DNA of 64,000 bases from an uncultured Bacteroidales bacterium (GTDB lineage: Bacteria; Bacteroidota; Bacteroidia; Bacteroidales; Paludibacteraceae), in assembly GCA_902766045.1 (NCBI GenBank), contig CACXCA010000031.1:35393-99392 (forward strand), read 5' to 3'. Below, one piece after another: positions 8,578-17,670 of the stretch. The notes beneath the pieces were generated by a model that did no database searches, had not been told where the DNA came from, and worked only from the letters and a program-made list of their open reading frames with translations. The stretch's first letter is position 1. Each line of letters opens with the position of its first letter. The position numbers were made by a program, and so were the translations under genes.

Positions 8578-9347
8578 GAATATTGTTTACACTTTGCGGA
8601 CGAGCAGGTTCAAAAGGAGTTAAAGGAAAAAATGCTAGGGACTTCTTAGATATACCATTGGTGTGGTATTCTATGGCTGGTATTTCCTTATATATCGAAC
8701 GATATTTGAGTGATAATGATAGAGTTGATGTCGTGTTGAATACCGATAGTGAGGATCTAATCAAATTGGTTCAGCAGGTAAAGGAATTAAATGTACATGT
8801 GTTACCTAGACCGAATGAATTGGCAGGAGACACGGTGCCGAAAGTTGCTGTTATCAAAGATTGTTTAGAGCGTTCGGAAAAAGAGTTTAGAGTAGATTAT
8901 GACGTAGTTGTGGATTTGGATATTACTTCACCTCTACGTAAGGTCAAAGATATAAAAAATGCTGTTGATAAAAAATTGTCTCGTCCTGAGGTTGATGTGG
9001 TCTATTCGGTAACACATTCACGTCGAAATCCTTATTTTAATATGGTAAAAGAGGATAACGGATTCTTTTGTAAAGCTATTCCGTCAAGTTTTACGACACG
9101 TCAGGAAGCCCCTGCTTTTTATGATATGAATGCATCCATATATGCGTATTCTACGAAAGCGATAAAAGAAAAACATCAGGCGACATTCTTTAATTCCAAT
9201 TGTGATGCAATTGTAATGTTTGATACGGGAATCTTAGATATAGATTCAGAAGAAGATTATGAATTAATGCAGGTCGTGGCTAAATATCTGTTTGAAAACG
9301 ATCCTGCATTTAAAGAGACTTTTATTAAAGCAAAAGATTGGAAATGA
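8574..9347 (+). CDS. legF: CMP-nonulosonate cytidylyltransferase (NeuA/LegF-like)
   Basis: 257 residues. The N-terminal nucleotide-binding motif LCGRAGSKGVKGKNARDFLDIPL is a variant of the ARGGSKGIPGKN signature of CMP-sialate synthetases. VVVDLDITSPLRKVKDI and the SVTHSRRNPYFNMV segment are also family features, and FDTGILDIDSEEDYELMQ is the conserved C-terminal element. It activates the nine-carbon acid with CTP to the CMP-sugar used by transferases. It overlaps the preceding gene by 4 bp. LegF rather than NeuA is inferred from the dehydratase/aminotransferase genes in the operon. Confidence 0.9.
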   Translation: MRILFTLCGRAGSKGVKGKNARDFLDIPLVWYSMAGISLYIERYLSDNDRVDVVLNTDSEDLIKLVQQVKELNVHVLPRPNELAGDTVPKVAVIKDCLERSEKEFRVDYDVVVDLDITSPLRKVKDIKNAVDKKLSRPEVDVVYSVTHSRRNPYFNMVKEDNGFFCKAIPSSFTTRQEAPAFYDMNASIYAYSTKAIKEKHQATFFNSNCDAIVMFDTGILDIDSEEDYELMQVVAKYLFENDPAFKETFIKAKDWK

Positions 9348-9994
9348 TATTGCAACTCTCAAAAGAACTAATAGTTGAACAGCTTTGTAGGCAGTTATCG
9401 TCTCACTTTCTCTTTGAACAGAAGGAGAAATGTATGATTTATGATGGTATTGACGATGTTCTAATAATGTGTGAAGAGAATTTCCGACATTCAAGCAATA
9501 AATATTTTATTACAGAGGATGGTGATGCTAGGTTTAATCCTTATCACTCTGTGCAATATATGATTTTTTTGTATTATTTATCTCATTATCTATTTTTGCA
9601 TGGAAAGGAATGTTCTCAATTATGTGATAAGATTTATTATTTGAACAAGATTCTGAATTCAGTCGATTTGTTCTATGCGATTGAACTTCCATCTCATTTT
9701 GGAGCCGAACATCCTTTGGGGTCTGTTATGGGACGAGCTAAATATAGTGATGGTTTCTTTTTTTATCAAGGTTGTACAGTAGGAGGTACTAGGAGTGTAG
9801 ATGGTAATTTATTCTATCCTGAAATTGGTAAGAATGTCTGGATGTATGCAAATTCGAGCATATTGGGGAAGTGCCGTATAGGTGATAATGTGAATATTGG
9901 TGCGGGGGCTATTGTTAAGAATCAGGATATCCCGGGTAATTGTTCCGTATTTGGTGAGTCTCCAAATTTAATTATAAAAAAACGTATAAAATGA
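9344..9994 (+). CDS. Serine-acetyltransferase-like left-handed beta-helix protein
   Basis: 216 residues from the ATG at 9344, chosen over an upstream TTG because it gives the ATGA overlap seen throughout this operon. An alpha-helical N-terminal half (about 1-115) precedes a C-terminal hexapeptide-repeat region; motifs FGAEHPLGSVMGRA, YQGCTVGGTR, and IGDNVNIGAGAIVKNQDIPGN resemble CysE-type acetyltransferases. The catalytic His of the family could be that in LPSHFGAEHPLG. In this context it is probably a sugar or amino-sugar acetyltransferase rather than a cysteine-biosynthesis enzyme, possibly acting at C5 or C7 of the nonulosonate. That role is inference. Confidence 0.75.
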   Translation: MILQLSKELIVEQLCRQLSSHFLFEQKEKCMIYDGIDDVLIMCEENFRHSSNKYFITEDGDARFNPYHSVQYMIFLYYLSHYLFLHGKECSQLCDKIYYLNKILNSVDLFYAIELPSHFGAEHPLGSVMGRAKYSDGFFFYQGCTVGGTRSVDGNLFYPEIGKNVWMYANSSILGKCRIGDNVNIGAGAIVKNQDIPGNCSVFGESPNLIIKKRIK

Positions 9995-11028
9995 TACAAT
10001 CTCATCTCATATCTCAAAATAAGTCTCTTCTCGAGGCATTGTCTCAAATTAATGGTATGGGGAAAGGTCCATTGGTTCTGTTTGTTGTCGATGATGCTAA
10101 TAGAATGGTTGGAACGTTGACCGATGGAGATTCGAGACGAGCACTGATTGCTGGTTTTACGGTGAATGACAGGGTAGAAAAAATCATGCACCGGGATTTT
10201 AAATATTTATCGATTGACGATATAAATGACGTACAAAAGATAAAAGAACAGAAATCATTGTTGATGAAGCTTGTCCCTGTCTTGAACAAGGAAATGCAAG
10301 TTGTAGATGTGATTGATTTACAAAAATATATAACACGATTACCTGTTGATGCTGTATTGATGGCTGGAGGAAAGGGAGAACGACTCCGTCCTTTGACAGA
10401 AAACACCCCCAAGCCTTTGTTGCTTGTGGGAAACAAGGCTATCATAGACCATAATGTCGATCGACTGATTTCGTATGGAATAAAACATATTTCTGTGACG
10501 GTTAATTATCTGAAAGAACAAATTGAAGAGCATTATTCAGAAGAACGGAATGGAGTGAAAATCAATTGTTGTCGTGAACCAAAGTATTTGGGAACAATGG
10601 GCTCTATAAAGTTCGTCGAAAAATTTTATAATGATGCAGTTTTGGTTATGAATAGCGATTTGTTCACAAACATTGATTATGAGGATTTTTATCTGCATTT
10701 TGTCGAAAATAATGCAGATATGTCTGTTGCTGCTATCCCGTATAACATATCCATACCGTATGGGATTTTGGATTTAGATGGTCGTGACATCAAAGGTCTT
10801 GTGGAGAAACCTCAGTATAATTATTATGCTAATGCTGGCATTTATCTTTTTAAACGACAGGTGTTAAAAGAAATTCCAGACAATGTGTTTTTTAACGCTA
10901 CTGATCTGATTGAAAAATTGATTGCGGGGAATAAAAAGGTGATTCGTTATCCACTTAATGGAACATGGATAGACATCGGGAATCCTCAAGAATACCAGAA
11001 AGCGAATGACTTGGTGAAACATTGGTAG
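9991..11028 (+). CDS. ptmE: Sugar-1-phosphate nucleotidyltransferase with N-terminal CBS pair (PtmE-like)
   Basis: 345 residues. Two CBS motifs occupy residues about 1-115 (PLVLFVVDDANRMVGTLTDGDSRRAL is diagnostic). The catalytic domain starts at DAVLMAGGKGERLRPLTENTPKPLL and continues with VMNSDLFTNIDYEDF and the C-terminal NGTWIDIGNPQEY. The same CBS-nucleotidyltransferase architecture is found in Campylobacter PtmE, a GlcN-1-P guanylyltransferase that supplies GDP-GlcNAc for legionaminic acid. That is the main reason to read this operon as a GDP-dependent legionaminate pathway. The CBS pair suggests allosteric control by a nucleotide. It overlaps the preceding gene by 4 bp and closes the tightly coupled part of the operon. 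Confidence 0.85.
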   Translation: MIQSHLISQNKSLLEALSQINGMGKGPLVLFVVDDANRMVGTLTDGDSRRALIAGFTVNDRVEKIMHRDFKYLSIDDINDVQKIKEQKSLLMKLVPVLNKEMQVVDVIDLQKYITRLPVDAVLMAGGKGERLRPLTENTPKPLLLVGNKAIIDHNVDRLISYGIKHISVTVNYLKEQIEEHYSEERNGVKINCCREPKYLGTMGSIKFVEKFYNDAVLVMNSDLFTNIDYEDFYLHFVENNADMSVAAIPYNISIPYGILDLDGRDIKGLVEKPQYNYYANAGIYLFKRQVLKEIPDNVFFNATDLIEKLIAGNKKVIRYPLNGTWIDIGNPQEYQKANDLVKHW

Positions 11029-11181
11029 AATGAACCTTTCCATTAATAACAACTATTGGTGTGACAAGGCTGATAAGTAGGATCAATGATAATAAAAAAG
11101 AATAGGAACATTCTATCGTGTGTTGGTGTGTTAGGTTGAAGTAAATGTATATATGAAAATAATGTTTTATATATCACTTTC

Positions 11182-12204
11182 ATGAAACATGTTTTTAGGA
11201 TATCAAGTCATTTCACATTCTATTTGTGTAAAAGTTATATAAAGTCGCAGTCATTGAATCAGGACGATTGTGTTTTGTTTTTGGTTCGTAATTACAAGAT
11301 TCCTCCGGAATACAACGAGGAATTTTCTCGAAGGATAAGTACAGAGTACAATGTTGATCAGAAGAATGGACGAGTGTTTGCGGGATTGAATGTCTTTAAG
11401 ACATGGCATAATATTGCGAATTTTGATCGACTTGTGGACTCATACATTGGACAAGAACCATTTGTTTGGTACACGCAGGTTTGTAATGATGATTTGTGCA
11501 GTTTGATGGTGACAAAGCATAATTGTCATGGATACTATGTCATAGAGGATGGACTAGGTTCTTATTTATCCAATAATCCTCAAACGTTTGTGGGGTGGCG
11601 TTATTGGGTCTATAGGATGTTTTTGAATGTTTTCTTCCCTCGTATTTATTCGGTCAAGAAGTGGTATATCAATTCAGAACACCCAAAATTCAAAGGGTGT
11701 ATTGCCTCCAACCAGAAGTGCTTTCCTTTGCATCAACAGTCATTGCAGGTGGTGGAGGTGGTATATGATAAAATCACTTTAGAAAGATGTCCTGATGCGA
11801 TTTTATCTGTTGATCCGTTGTTTTTCTATATGGATGAACATTCTGTAGAATTGATATATCGGGATTTGGCTGCTTTTATGAAAATAAAGAATTATAAAAT
11901 ACTGTATTATAAATACCATCCGAGTTTTAATAGTTCTGTAAATGAGGGAATACGGAAAAAATATGAGCTTATAATAAAGAAGTATTTCAAAATGGATCTT
12001 GCAGAAATTTCTCCAACTATATCGTTGGAAAGTGTTCTTTATACGTATAAGTGCGATTTTTACACGAGTCGATCATCGGTATCCATATATGCTTCATCAA
12101 TGGGAGCACTTTGCTATTCGTATTCTTCTGTGATTGAAAAGTATGTGCCGAACTATGGAGAAATACCAGAAATAAAGAATTTCTGTACAATGGTGGAAAT
12201 ATAA
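11182..12204 (+). CDS. Sialyltransferase-like glycosyltransferase (EDG/HP/SS motif type, GT52-like)
   Basis: 340 residues, no signal peptide. Three short motifs that mark several families of bacterial sialyltransferases are present in the right order: E122-D123-G124 (YVIEDGLG), H246-P247 (KYHPSF) and S298-S299 (YTSRSSVSIYAS). The overall match is nearest to GT52/polysialyltransferase-type GT-B enzymes; I cannot distinguish the exact family by eye. Because the gene lies directly after a complete CMP-nonulosonate pathway, it is the best candidate for the transferase that adds the legionaminic-type sugar to a glycan. It is separated from the operon by 153 bp with no visible terminator, so it may be on the same transcript. 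Confidence 0.75.
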   Translation: MKHVFRISSHFTFYLCKSYIKSQSLNQDDCVLFLVRNYKIPPEYNEEFSRRISTEYNVDQKNGRVFAGLNVFKTWHNIANFDRLVDSYIGQEPFVWYTQVCNDDLCSLMVTKHNCHGYYVIEDGLGSYLSNNPQTFVGWRYWVYRMFLNVFFPRIYSVKKWYINSEHPKFKGCIASNQKCFPLHQQSLQVVEVVYDKITLERCPDAILSVDPLFFYMDEHSVELIYRDLAAFMKIKNYKILYYKYHPSFNSSVNEGIRKKYELIIKKYFKMDLAEISPTISLESVLYTYKCDFYTSRSSVSIYASSMGALCYSYSSVIEKYVPNYGEIPEIKNFCTMVEI

Positions 12205-12267
12205 AATAATAATAATTTGCTATTGATATAGAAACGTGCGTTGTAAAACAAGTAGGTATAAAAAGGT

Positions 12268-13224
12268 ATGGTAAAGGTTTCTGTTGTAGTCCCTATTTAT
12301 AATGCAGGTAAGTATCTTGCTCCATGTCTTGATTCTTTGCTTAATCAGACATTGAAGGATATCGAGGTAATCTGTGTGTTGGATTGTCCTTCGGATGGCT
12401 CAGAAAAAGTTGTTGAAGAATACGCAAAAAAAGATGATAGGGTTGTTGTTATCTATAATGACCATAATCTGCATGTGGGAGAATCTAGAAATGTGGGAAT
12501 CCGAAATGCAAGAGGTATATATATAGGTTTTTCTGACCATGATGATTTACATGAGTTAGATATGTATGAAAAAATGGTGGAAGTGGCGAATGATGACACT
12601 CTGATGGTTGTCTCTGGTCTATTGGGTAGAGAACTTCATAAATATGATAATATGCCATGTCTAAATGATGAGGCTTATTTGGCTGTGACAGCTCGAAATG
12701 CTAGTACACATGTGACCACCAATATTTATCGAAGAGATTTTATTTTAGATAATCACATATTCTTCATTGATAATAAACGATGTTCAATAGAGGATTCTAT
12801 TTTTAATAGTAGAGTATTAAGCTCAATTGTAAATGCGAAAGGATTGATTTCTATTGTTCCACAATGCTTTTATCTTCATGTTGATTATGGAGGTAATCAA
12901 AATAAATCGTATGACCATTGGCGGTTTGATAAGGTGATGAATGCAATTGATGAGTTATATAAGATTGCATCAGAGACGAGAATAGATTCATCGAAAAAAC
13001 GGAAAGCATTATTCCTTGGTAGTTTAAAAACTCTATATACTTCTTTTTTGAGAGAGAAAAATGAACGTGGTATTGTAAGTTCATATAGATTGATTAAGAA
13101 TATGATTAAAGAGAAAAAAGCATGTGGTATAATAATGAAAGATTATCCAATGACTTTTAATGGATTATCTATATCGAAATGTGTATTTGCAGTAATTGTA
13201 AAATTGATTTGTAAATTGTATTAA
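12268..13224 (+). CDS. Family 2 glycosyltransferase
   Basis: 318 residues, GT-A fold. N-terminal VSVVVPIYNAGKYLAPCLDSLLNQTL is the GT2 signature, LDCPSDGS the nucleotide-binding Asp region, and GFSDHDD (about residue 90) the metal-binding DxD variant: the family usually reads D-S-D-D, and here it is S-D-H-D-D. It should transfer a sugar from a nucleotide donor onto a cell-surface glycan on the cytoplasmic side. Specificity unknown. It sits 63 bp after the sialyltransferase-like gene and 10 bp before the YfhO-type gene. Confidence 0.88.
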   Translation: MVKVSVVVPIYNAGKYLAPCLDSLLNQTLKDIEVICVLDCPSDGSEKVVEEYAKKDDRVVVIYNDHNLHVGESRNVGIRNARGIYIGFSDHDDLHELDMYEKMVEVANDDTLMVVSGLLGRELHKYDNMPCLNDEAYLAVTARNASTHVTTNIYRRDFILDNHIFFIDNKRCSIEDSIFNSRVLSSIVNAKGLISIVPQCFYLHVDYGGNQNKSYDHWRFDKVMNAIDELYKIASETRIDSSKKRKALFLGSLKTLYTSFLREKNERGIVSSYRLIKNMIKEKKACGIIMKDYPMTFNGLSISKCVFAVIVKLICKLY

Positions 13225-13234
13225 AACAACTGAA

Positions 13235-15739
13235 ATGAAAGAGAAATTATCAAAGAAAGGACTAAAATGTATTATCCCGTATGTGGTTTCTGTCCTGGTT
13301 TTTATTATGTTGGCGTGTATTTATGCATCTCCTGTGTTGAGTGGGAAAGTATTACAGGCGGGAGATAATAATAATTGGAAAGGAATGTCACATGAGGCGG
13401 TTGAATATGGGGAAAAAACAGATGGTAATACATATTGGACGAATTCTATGTTTGGTGGTATGCCAACGTACCAGATAACAACTGGTAAAACAGAATTAAG
13501 TGCCCCATATGGTTTCTTAACTAAATGTGTGAGACTCGGATTTAAAGACACATTGATGTTCTTAATTTGTTATTTTTTGTCTTTTTTTATATTGTTAAAA
13601 TCCTTTCGAATAAATACGTTGTTGTCTGTGGTGGGGGCTATTGCTATATCAATGTCATCGTATTTTTATATTATTATTCCAGCGGGACATTTTACTAAGG
13701 CGTGTGGTATCGCAATGATGGCTCCTGTTTTGGCTGGATTCTATCTGATATTTCATAAAAGATATATATTGGGTGCATTGTTAACAATGTTGTATGTTTG
13801 TCTTGGATTTATGATGCATCCTCAGATGAGTTATTATTACATTCTTTTGATTGGAGTGTTGTGTTGTGCTGAGTTATATGTTCATGCTAAGGAAAAACGT
13901 TGGAAGGATTTTGGTATAGCCTGTTTCTTATTTGTTGGTTCTTTATTCATTGGATTGGGAACGTCTTATCCAAACATTAAAATTAATTTAGAATATTTGA
14001 CGGAAACTATGCGAGGAGGACATTCTGAATTGGTGAAAGAATCTGATAAGACAGACAAACCTACAGGTCTAAGTATAGATTATGCTACAAGTTGGAGTTA
14101 TGGTATAGACGAATCATTTACCTTTTTGATCCCTGGTTTTAAGGGGAATGCTTCAGGTTATTCTGTAGATAAAAAATCAGAGGTTTATCGTGCAATGATA
14201 GAAAACCATATTCCTTCAAAGCAAGCTGCTGCTTATTGTAAACAGCTCCCAACTTATTGGGGTACGCAGCCTTTTACTGCTGGTCCTGTATATATGGGCG
14301 CAATTATATGTTTTTTGTTTGTGTTGGGATTGCTTATTGTGAAAGGACCGTATAAATGGGCATTGCTGGTTGCAACTATTTTTTCTGTATTGTTGTCCTG
14401 GGGTAGTAATTTCATGCCTCTTACAGAAGTCTTCTTTAACTATTTCCCTATGTATAATAAATTCCGTGCAGTATCTTCTATTCTGGTAGTTGCAGAAATC
14501 ACTATGCCTTTGTTGGCTATTTTAGCATTAAAAGATATCTCAGAAGGAAGAATTAAAGGGAAAGAGTTAGAAAAGAAAATAATGATCTCATTTGGTATCG
14601 TTGGGGGACTGTGCGTATTCTTCTATCTTTTTGCTAATTTATTGTTTGATTTCACAAGCCCAATAGATCAACAAATATTTGCACAACAGCCTAGTTGGTA
14701 TTATGAGTCTATTTTAAAAGAACGTTCCTCTATGCTTACTGGGGATGCATTGAGATCATTCGTTTTTATTGCCTTGGCAGCTTTGTCATTATTCCTTTTT
14801 GTTAAAGGTAAGATTAATAGAGTCTTATTTATTGGTTCATTAGGCGTCTTGATATTGCTTGATATGTGGCCTATAAATAAGCGCTATTTTAATGATACTT
14901 GTTTTGTTTCAATGAAACAAAATGATGATTTCTTCAAAAAAATGCCATGGGAGAAACAATTGTTAGAAACAGATAAAGACCCTAATTATCGTTTGCTAAA
15001 TCTAACTACAAATACGTTTAATGATGCTCGTACATCTTATTACTTTAAATCGATAGGTGGTTATCATGCTGCTAAATTGCGCCGATATCAAGATTTAATA
15101 GAGGAGCATATTTCGAAGTTTAACATGTCTGTACTTAATATGTTAAACACGAAATATATTGTTGTGAAAGGTGCTGATGGATATCCTTTAGTCCAATATA
15201 ATCGTGAGGCTATGGGTAATGCTTGGTTTGTTGATTCTCTGTTAGTTGTAAATACGCCTAATGAGGAGTCGGATGCATTAAATGTCATAGATGTAAGAAA
15301 AACGGCTGTCTTGGATGCTAAATTCGGGGAATTTGTAGAAGAAAAGAATTTTGGACATGATAGTCTGGCAACTATTCGGATGGTTTCGTATGAACCGAAT
15401 AAACTTGTTTATGAATCGAATTCCACGAAAGATGGAACGATTGTTTTTTCTGAAATCTACTATCCTTATGGTTGGCATGCTTCTATTGATGGAACGCCTG
15501 TAGAGCATTTTAGAGTTAATTATGTTTTACGTGCACTTAATGTGCCAGAGGGTAAACATACAATCCAATTTTATTTCTATCCAGATAGTTACACGAAAGC
15601 TCTTCCTGTAGCATATGCTTCATATGTCATTATATATATATTATTGTTCGTTACTATTGGATGGGCTATTATTGAATGTTTTGGATTGAATGATAGAGTG
15701 CAGCATATATTAAATAAATATAGGAAAAATCCTCGTTAA
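13235..15739 (+). CDS. YfhO-family polytopic membrane protein
   Basis: 834 residues with about 12 hydrophobic segments: residues about 13-33, then several between 100 and 250, a block between 350 and 460, 505-555, and the last one near 800-825. The family-typical segments are YWTNSMFGGMPTYQ near the N-terminus, the loop YPNIKINLEYLTETMRGGHSEL, and a soluble C-terminal part with YPYGWHASIDGTPVEHFRVNYVLRA. YfhO-type proteins belong to the GT-C-like group implicated in lipid-linked sugar transfer to cell-envelope polymers in other bacteria. In this locus it may add a sugar residue on the outer side of the membrane (inference). Starts 10 bp after the GT2 gene. Confidence 0.85.
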   Translation: MKEKLSKKGLKCIIPYVVSVLVFIMLACIYASPVLSGKVLQAGDNNNWKGMSHEAVEYGEKTDGNTYWTNSMFGGMPTYQITTGKTELSAPYGFLTKCVRLGFKDTLMFLICYFLSFFILLKSFRINTLLSVVGAIAISMSSYFYIIIPAGHFTKACGIAMMAPVLAGFYLIFHKRYILGALLTMLYVCLGFMMHPQMSYYYILLIGVLCCAELYVHAKEKRWKDFGIACFLFVGSLFIGLGTSYPNIKINLEYLTETMRGGHSELVKESDKTDKPTGLSIDYATSWSYGIDESFTFLIPGFKGNASGYSVDKKSEVYRAMIENHIPSKQAAAYCKQLPTYWGTQPFTAGPVYMGAIICFLFVLGLLIVKGPYKWALLVATIFSVLLSWGSNFMPLTEVFFNYFPMYNKFRAVSSILVVAEITMPLLAILALKDISEGRIKGKELEKKIMISFGIVGGLCVFFYLFANLLFDFTSPIDQQIFAQQPSWYYESILKERSSMLTGDALRSFVFIALAALSLFLFVKGKINRVLFIGSLGVLILLDMWPINKRYFNDTCFVSMKQNDDFFKKMPWEKQLLETDKDPNYRLLNLTTNTFNDARTSYYFKSIGGYHAAKLRRYQDLIEEHISKFNMSVLNMLNTKYIVVKGADGYPLVQYNREAMGNAWFVDSLLVVNTPNEESDALNVIDVRKTAVLDAKFGEFVEEKNFGHDSLATIRMVSYEPNKLVYESNSTKDGTIVFSEIYYPYGWHASIDGTPVEHFRVNYVLRALNVPEGKHTIQFYFYPDSYTKALPVAYASYVIIYILLFVTIGWAIIECFGLNDRVQHILNKYRKNPR

Positions 15740-15789
15740 GGGAGAACGTTAGTTTGTCTTTTCGGATATTTTACTAATCGTTAACAAAG

Positions 15790-16458
15790 GTGGAGAAAGT
15801 TTGTAAATACTTGATAGCTATACTTTTGATAGTATTGGAATCATGCATTTCCTCACCTCGGAATGTGAATATAGAAACTATTGATTCTCTGCAGATGGTT
15901 CTGAATGAGGAGAATATTGATAGTGCATCTATATCTGAAAAATCATTCTGCGAAATAATAAGGGATAATTTAGCGAAATATCTGTTGAATGATACAATTT
16001 TTCCTGATATCCGTGGATGTTCAAAAATAGGAGATTATCATTTGTTGTTTTTTACAGAAGGGGAAGATTGTGAACGCAAATATTGTTATCGAACGATAAA
16101 TAATCGGTTTGAAGTAGTTGATTCGCTTAATCTCTATGGCGGTGGATGCCCTTTTGTTACTACTCCTGATGAGGTATTTGGTGTCGGTGGCGAATACGAT
16201 TATTTCAAAAAGGATACGATAAGAAACTATTGTTATGCAACTACTTCGGAAGATTTTCAGACGCTGATGGTCAACGATAGCATTTTGTATATTTCGAGTA
16301 CGGAGTATATGGTAAAAGATATAATTTCGGAGAAATATTATACAACTGAATTTGTAAAAAAGGAAATCTTTTCAATAGACAGTAAAGGTTATTTTTATCT
16401 TAAACGTGAAGTGCCTGATTCTTTCAGTGTTGATTCCTTGTTCGCTCGAATAAGGTAA
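15790..16458 (+). CDS. Hypothetical lipoprotein
   Basis: 222 residues starting at a GTG; no in-frame ATG is available before the signal peptide. Hydrophobic stretch about residues 7-17 followed by LESC, a lipobox with Cys19. The mature part has no motif I recognise; it contains a GGGCPFVTTPDEVFGVGGEYDYF stretch and many aromatic/acidic residues, like the peptide-binding or beta-rich lipoproteins frequent in Bacteroidales. It lies 50 bp after the YfhO-type gene and ends at a bidirectional terminator facing trpS. Confidence 0.7.
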   Translation: MEKVCKYLIAILLIVLESCISSPRNVNIETIDSLQMVLNEENIDSASISEKSFCEIIRDNLAKYLLNDTIFPDIRGCSKIGDYHLLFFTEGEDCERKYCYRTINNRFEVVDSLNLYGGGCPFVTTPDEVFGVGGEYDYFKKDTIRNYCYATTSEDFQTLMVNDSILYISSTEYMVKDIISEKYYTTEFVKKEIFSIDSKGYFYLKREVPDSFSVDSLFARIR

Positions 16459-16476
16459 AATCAGCTGTAGTGAAAA

Positions 16477-16524
16477 AAATAACGAAGGTCGGTTGCCTAA
16501 TCAGGAACCGACCTTCATTGTTTT
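16477..16524. terminator. Bidirectional intrinsic terminator between a lipoprotein gene and trpS
   Basis: GAAGGTCGGTTGCC (from 16484) pairs with GGAACCGACCTTC (to 16516), about 12 bp. A-rich sequence on the left and TTGTTTTAT on the right give U-tracts in both directions, as expected between convergent genes. Confidence 0.85.
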
Positions 16525-16539
16525 ATATGTGTTGTGGAT

Positions 16540-17529
16540 TTAGAAGTTTCTGAATCCCATGATCTCTCTTACCTCCTTAATTGTCTTTGAGGCACTCTCT
16601 CTGGCTAATTCTTTTCCTCTGGTAACCGCATTGTGTAGAATCTCAGGATGTGCATCAATATAGGCGATACGCTCTCTGATAGGTTCTGTTGCTGCAATGA
16701 TGTCTGCTGCCAGTTGTTTCTTGAGGTCTCCATAACGAATCTCACATTTGTTCCATTGTTCATCAAAGTAAGCTACTGTATCTGGTGTTGATACCACTTT
16801 CATGATGGTGAACAGGTTTTCTATGTAATCGGGTTTTACCTGATTCATTTCAGTCGGACCTTGGTCGGTCAAAGCTTTCTTGACTTTCTTTTCAATGGTT
16901 TTGGCATCGTCGGCCAAATAGATACAGTTGCCTTCTGATTTACCCATCTTTCCACTGCCATCTAGACCAGGAATTTTGATTGGCTCTGTTCCGTCGTTAT
17001 AAGCAATTGGTTCTTTGAAATATTCTACTTTGTAGAAGTTGTTGAATCGTTTGGCAAAATTACGAGTCATCTCCAAATGTTGCAGTTGATCTTTACCCAC
17101 AGGCACTTGGTCTGCATTGTGGATAAGGATGTCGGCAGCCATCAAGGTTGGGTAGGTGAGAAGTCCTGCGTTTACATTCTCTGGTTGTTTCCTTGCCTTG
17201 TCTTTGAATGACACGGTCTTGGTTAGTTCTCCTAGATATGCATGCATGTTGAGCATCAAGTAGAGTTCAACAACTTCTGGCACATCACTTTGAATAAAGA
17301 TTGCTGATTTCTCAGGGTCCAATCCACATGCCAGATATTCAGTTAATACACTCTTTACATTTGGATAAAGAATGTTTGGATCTGGATGAGTCGTTAAAGA
17401 GTGGTAGTCGGCTATGAAGAAGAAACAACGATTGTTCTCCTGCATGCGTATAAAATTTTTTAAGGCTCCGTAATAATTGCCAAGATGGAGGTTCCCAGTT
17501 GAACGGATGCCACTAACAACAGTTTTCAT
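16540..17529 (-). CDS. trpS: Tryptophanyl-tRNA synthetase
   Basis: 329 residues, the usual bacterial length. Class I signatures: HIGH variant HLGN at residues 15-18 (STGNLHLGNYYGAL) and KMSKS variant KMGKSEGN near residue 197. ADILIHNADQVPVGKDQLQHLEMTRNFAKRFN is the family-specific tryptophan/ATP-site segment. It charges tRNA-Trp in the cytoplasm. A -7-like box (TACCTTTG read on the minus strand) lies 32 bp upstream. It is an isolated gene, convergent with the lipoprotein gene and divergent from a glycosyltransferase. Confidence 0.97.
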   Translation of the reverse strand: MKTVVSGIRSTGNLHLGNYYGALKNFIRMQENNRCFFFIADYHSLTTHPDPNILYPNVKSVLTEYLACGLDPEKSAIFIQSDVPEVVELYLMLNMHAYLGELTKTVSFKDKARKQPENVNAGLLTYPTLMAADILIHNADQVPVGKDQLQHLEMTRNFAKRFNNFYKVEYFKEPIAYNDGTEPIKIPGLDGSGKMGKSEGNCIYLADDAKTIEKKVKKALTDQGPTEMNQVKPDYIENLFTIMKVVSTPDTVAYFDEQWNKCEIRYGDLKKQLAADIIAATEPIRERIAYIDAHPEILHNAVTRGKELARESASKTIKEVREIMGFRNF

Positions 17530-17560
17530 TATGTTTGAATTTATGTATTATAAAACTATG

Positions 17561-17568
17561 CAAAGGTA
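17561..17568 (-). promoter_or_regulatory. -7 box of the trpS promoter
   Basis: On the minus strand this reads TACCTTTG, an exact TAnnTTTG match 32 nt before the trpS start. No clear TTTG was seen at the expected upstream distance. Confidence 0.55.
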
Positions 17569-17621
17569 GTTAAAAACTACAATTTTTGGAAGAAAAACAC
17601 AGGGGCTTTGGCGGTTTTTTA

Positions 17622-17651
17622 TTTGACTTGTTTGGAAATTTTATACTTTTG
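17622..17651 (+). promoter_or_regulatory. Bacteroidota-type promoter for the GT2/VanZ/GT4 genes
   Basis: TTTG at 17622-17625 and TACTTTTG at 17644-17651, 18 nt apart. It drives the genes starting at 17671. Its position inside an upstream extension of the reading frame shows that the ATG at 17671, not an earlier TTG, is the start. Confidence 0.6.
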
Positions 17652-17670
17652 TGAAAACAAAAATGAAGAA

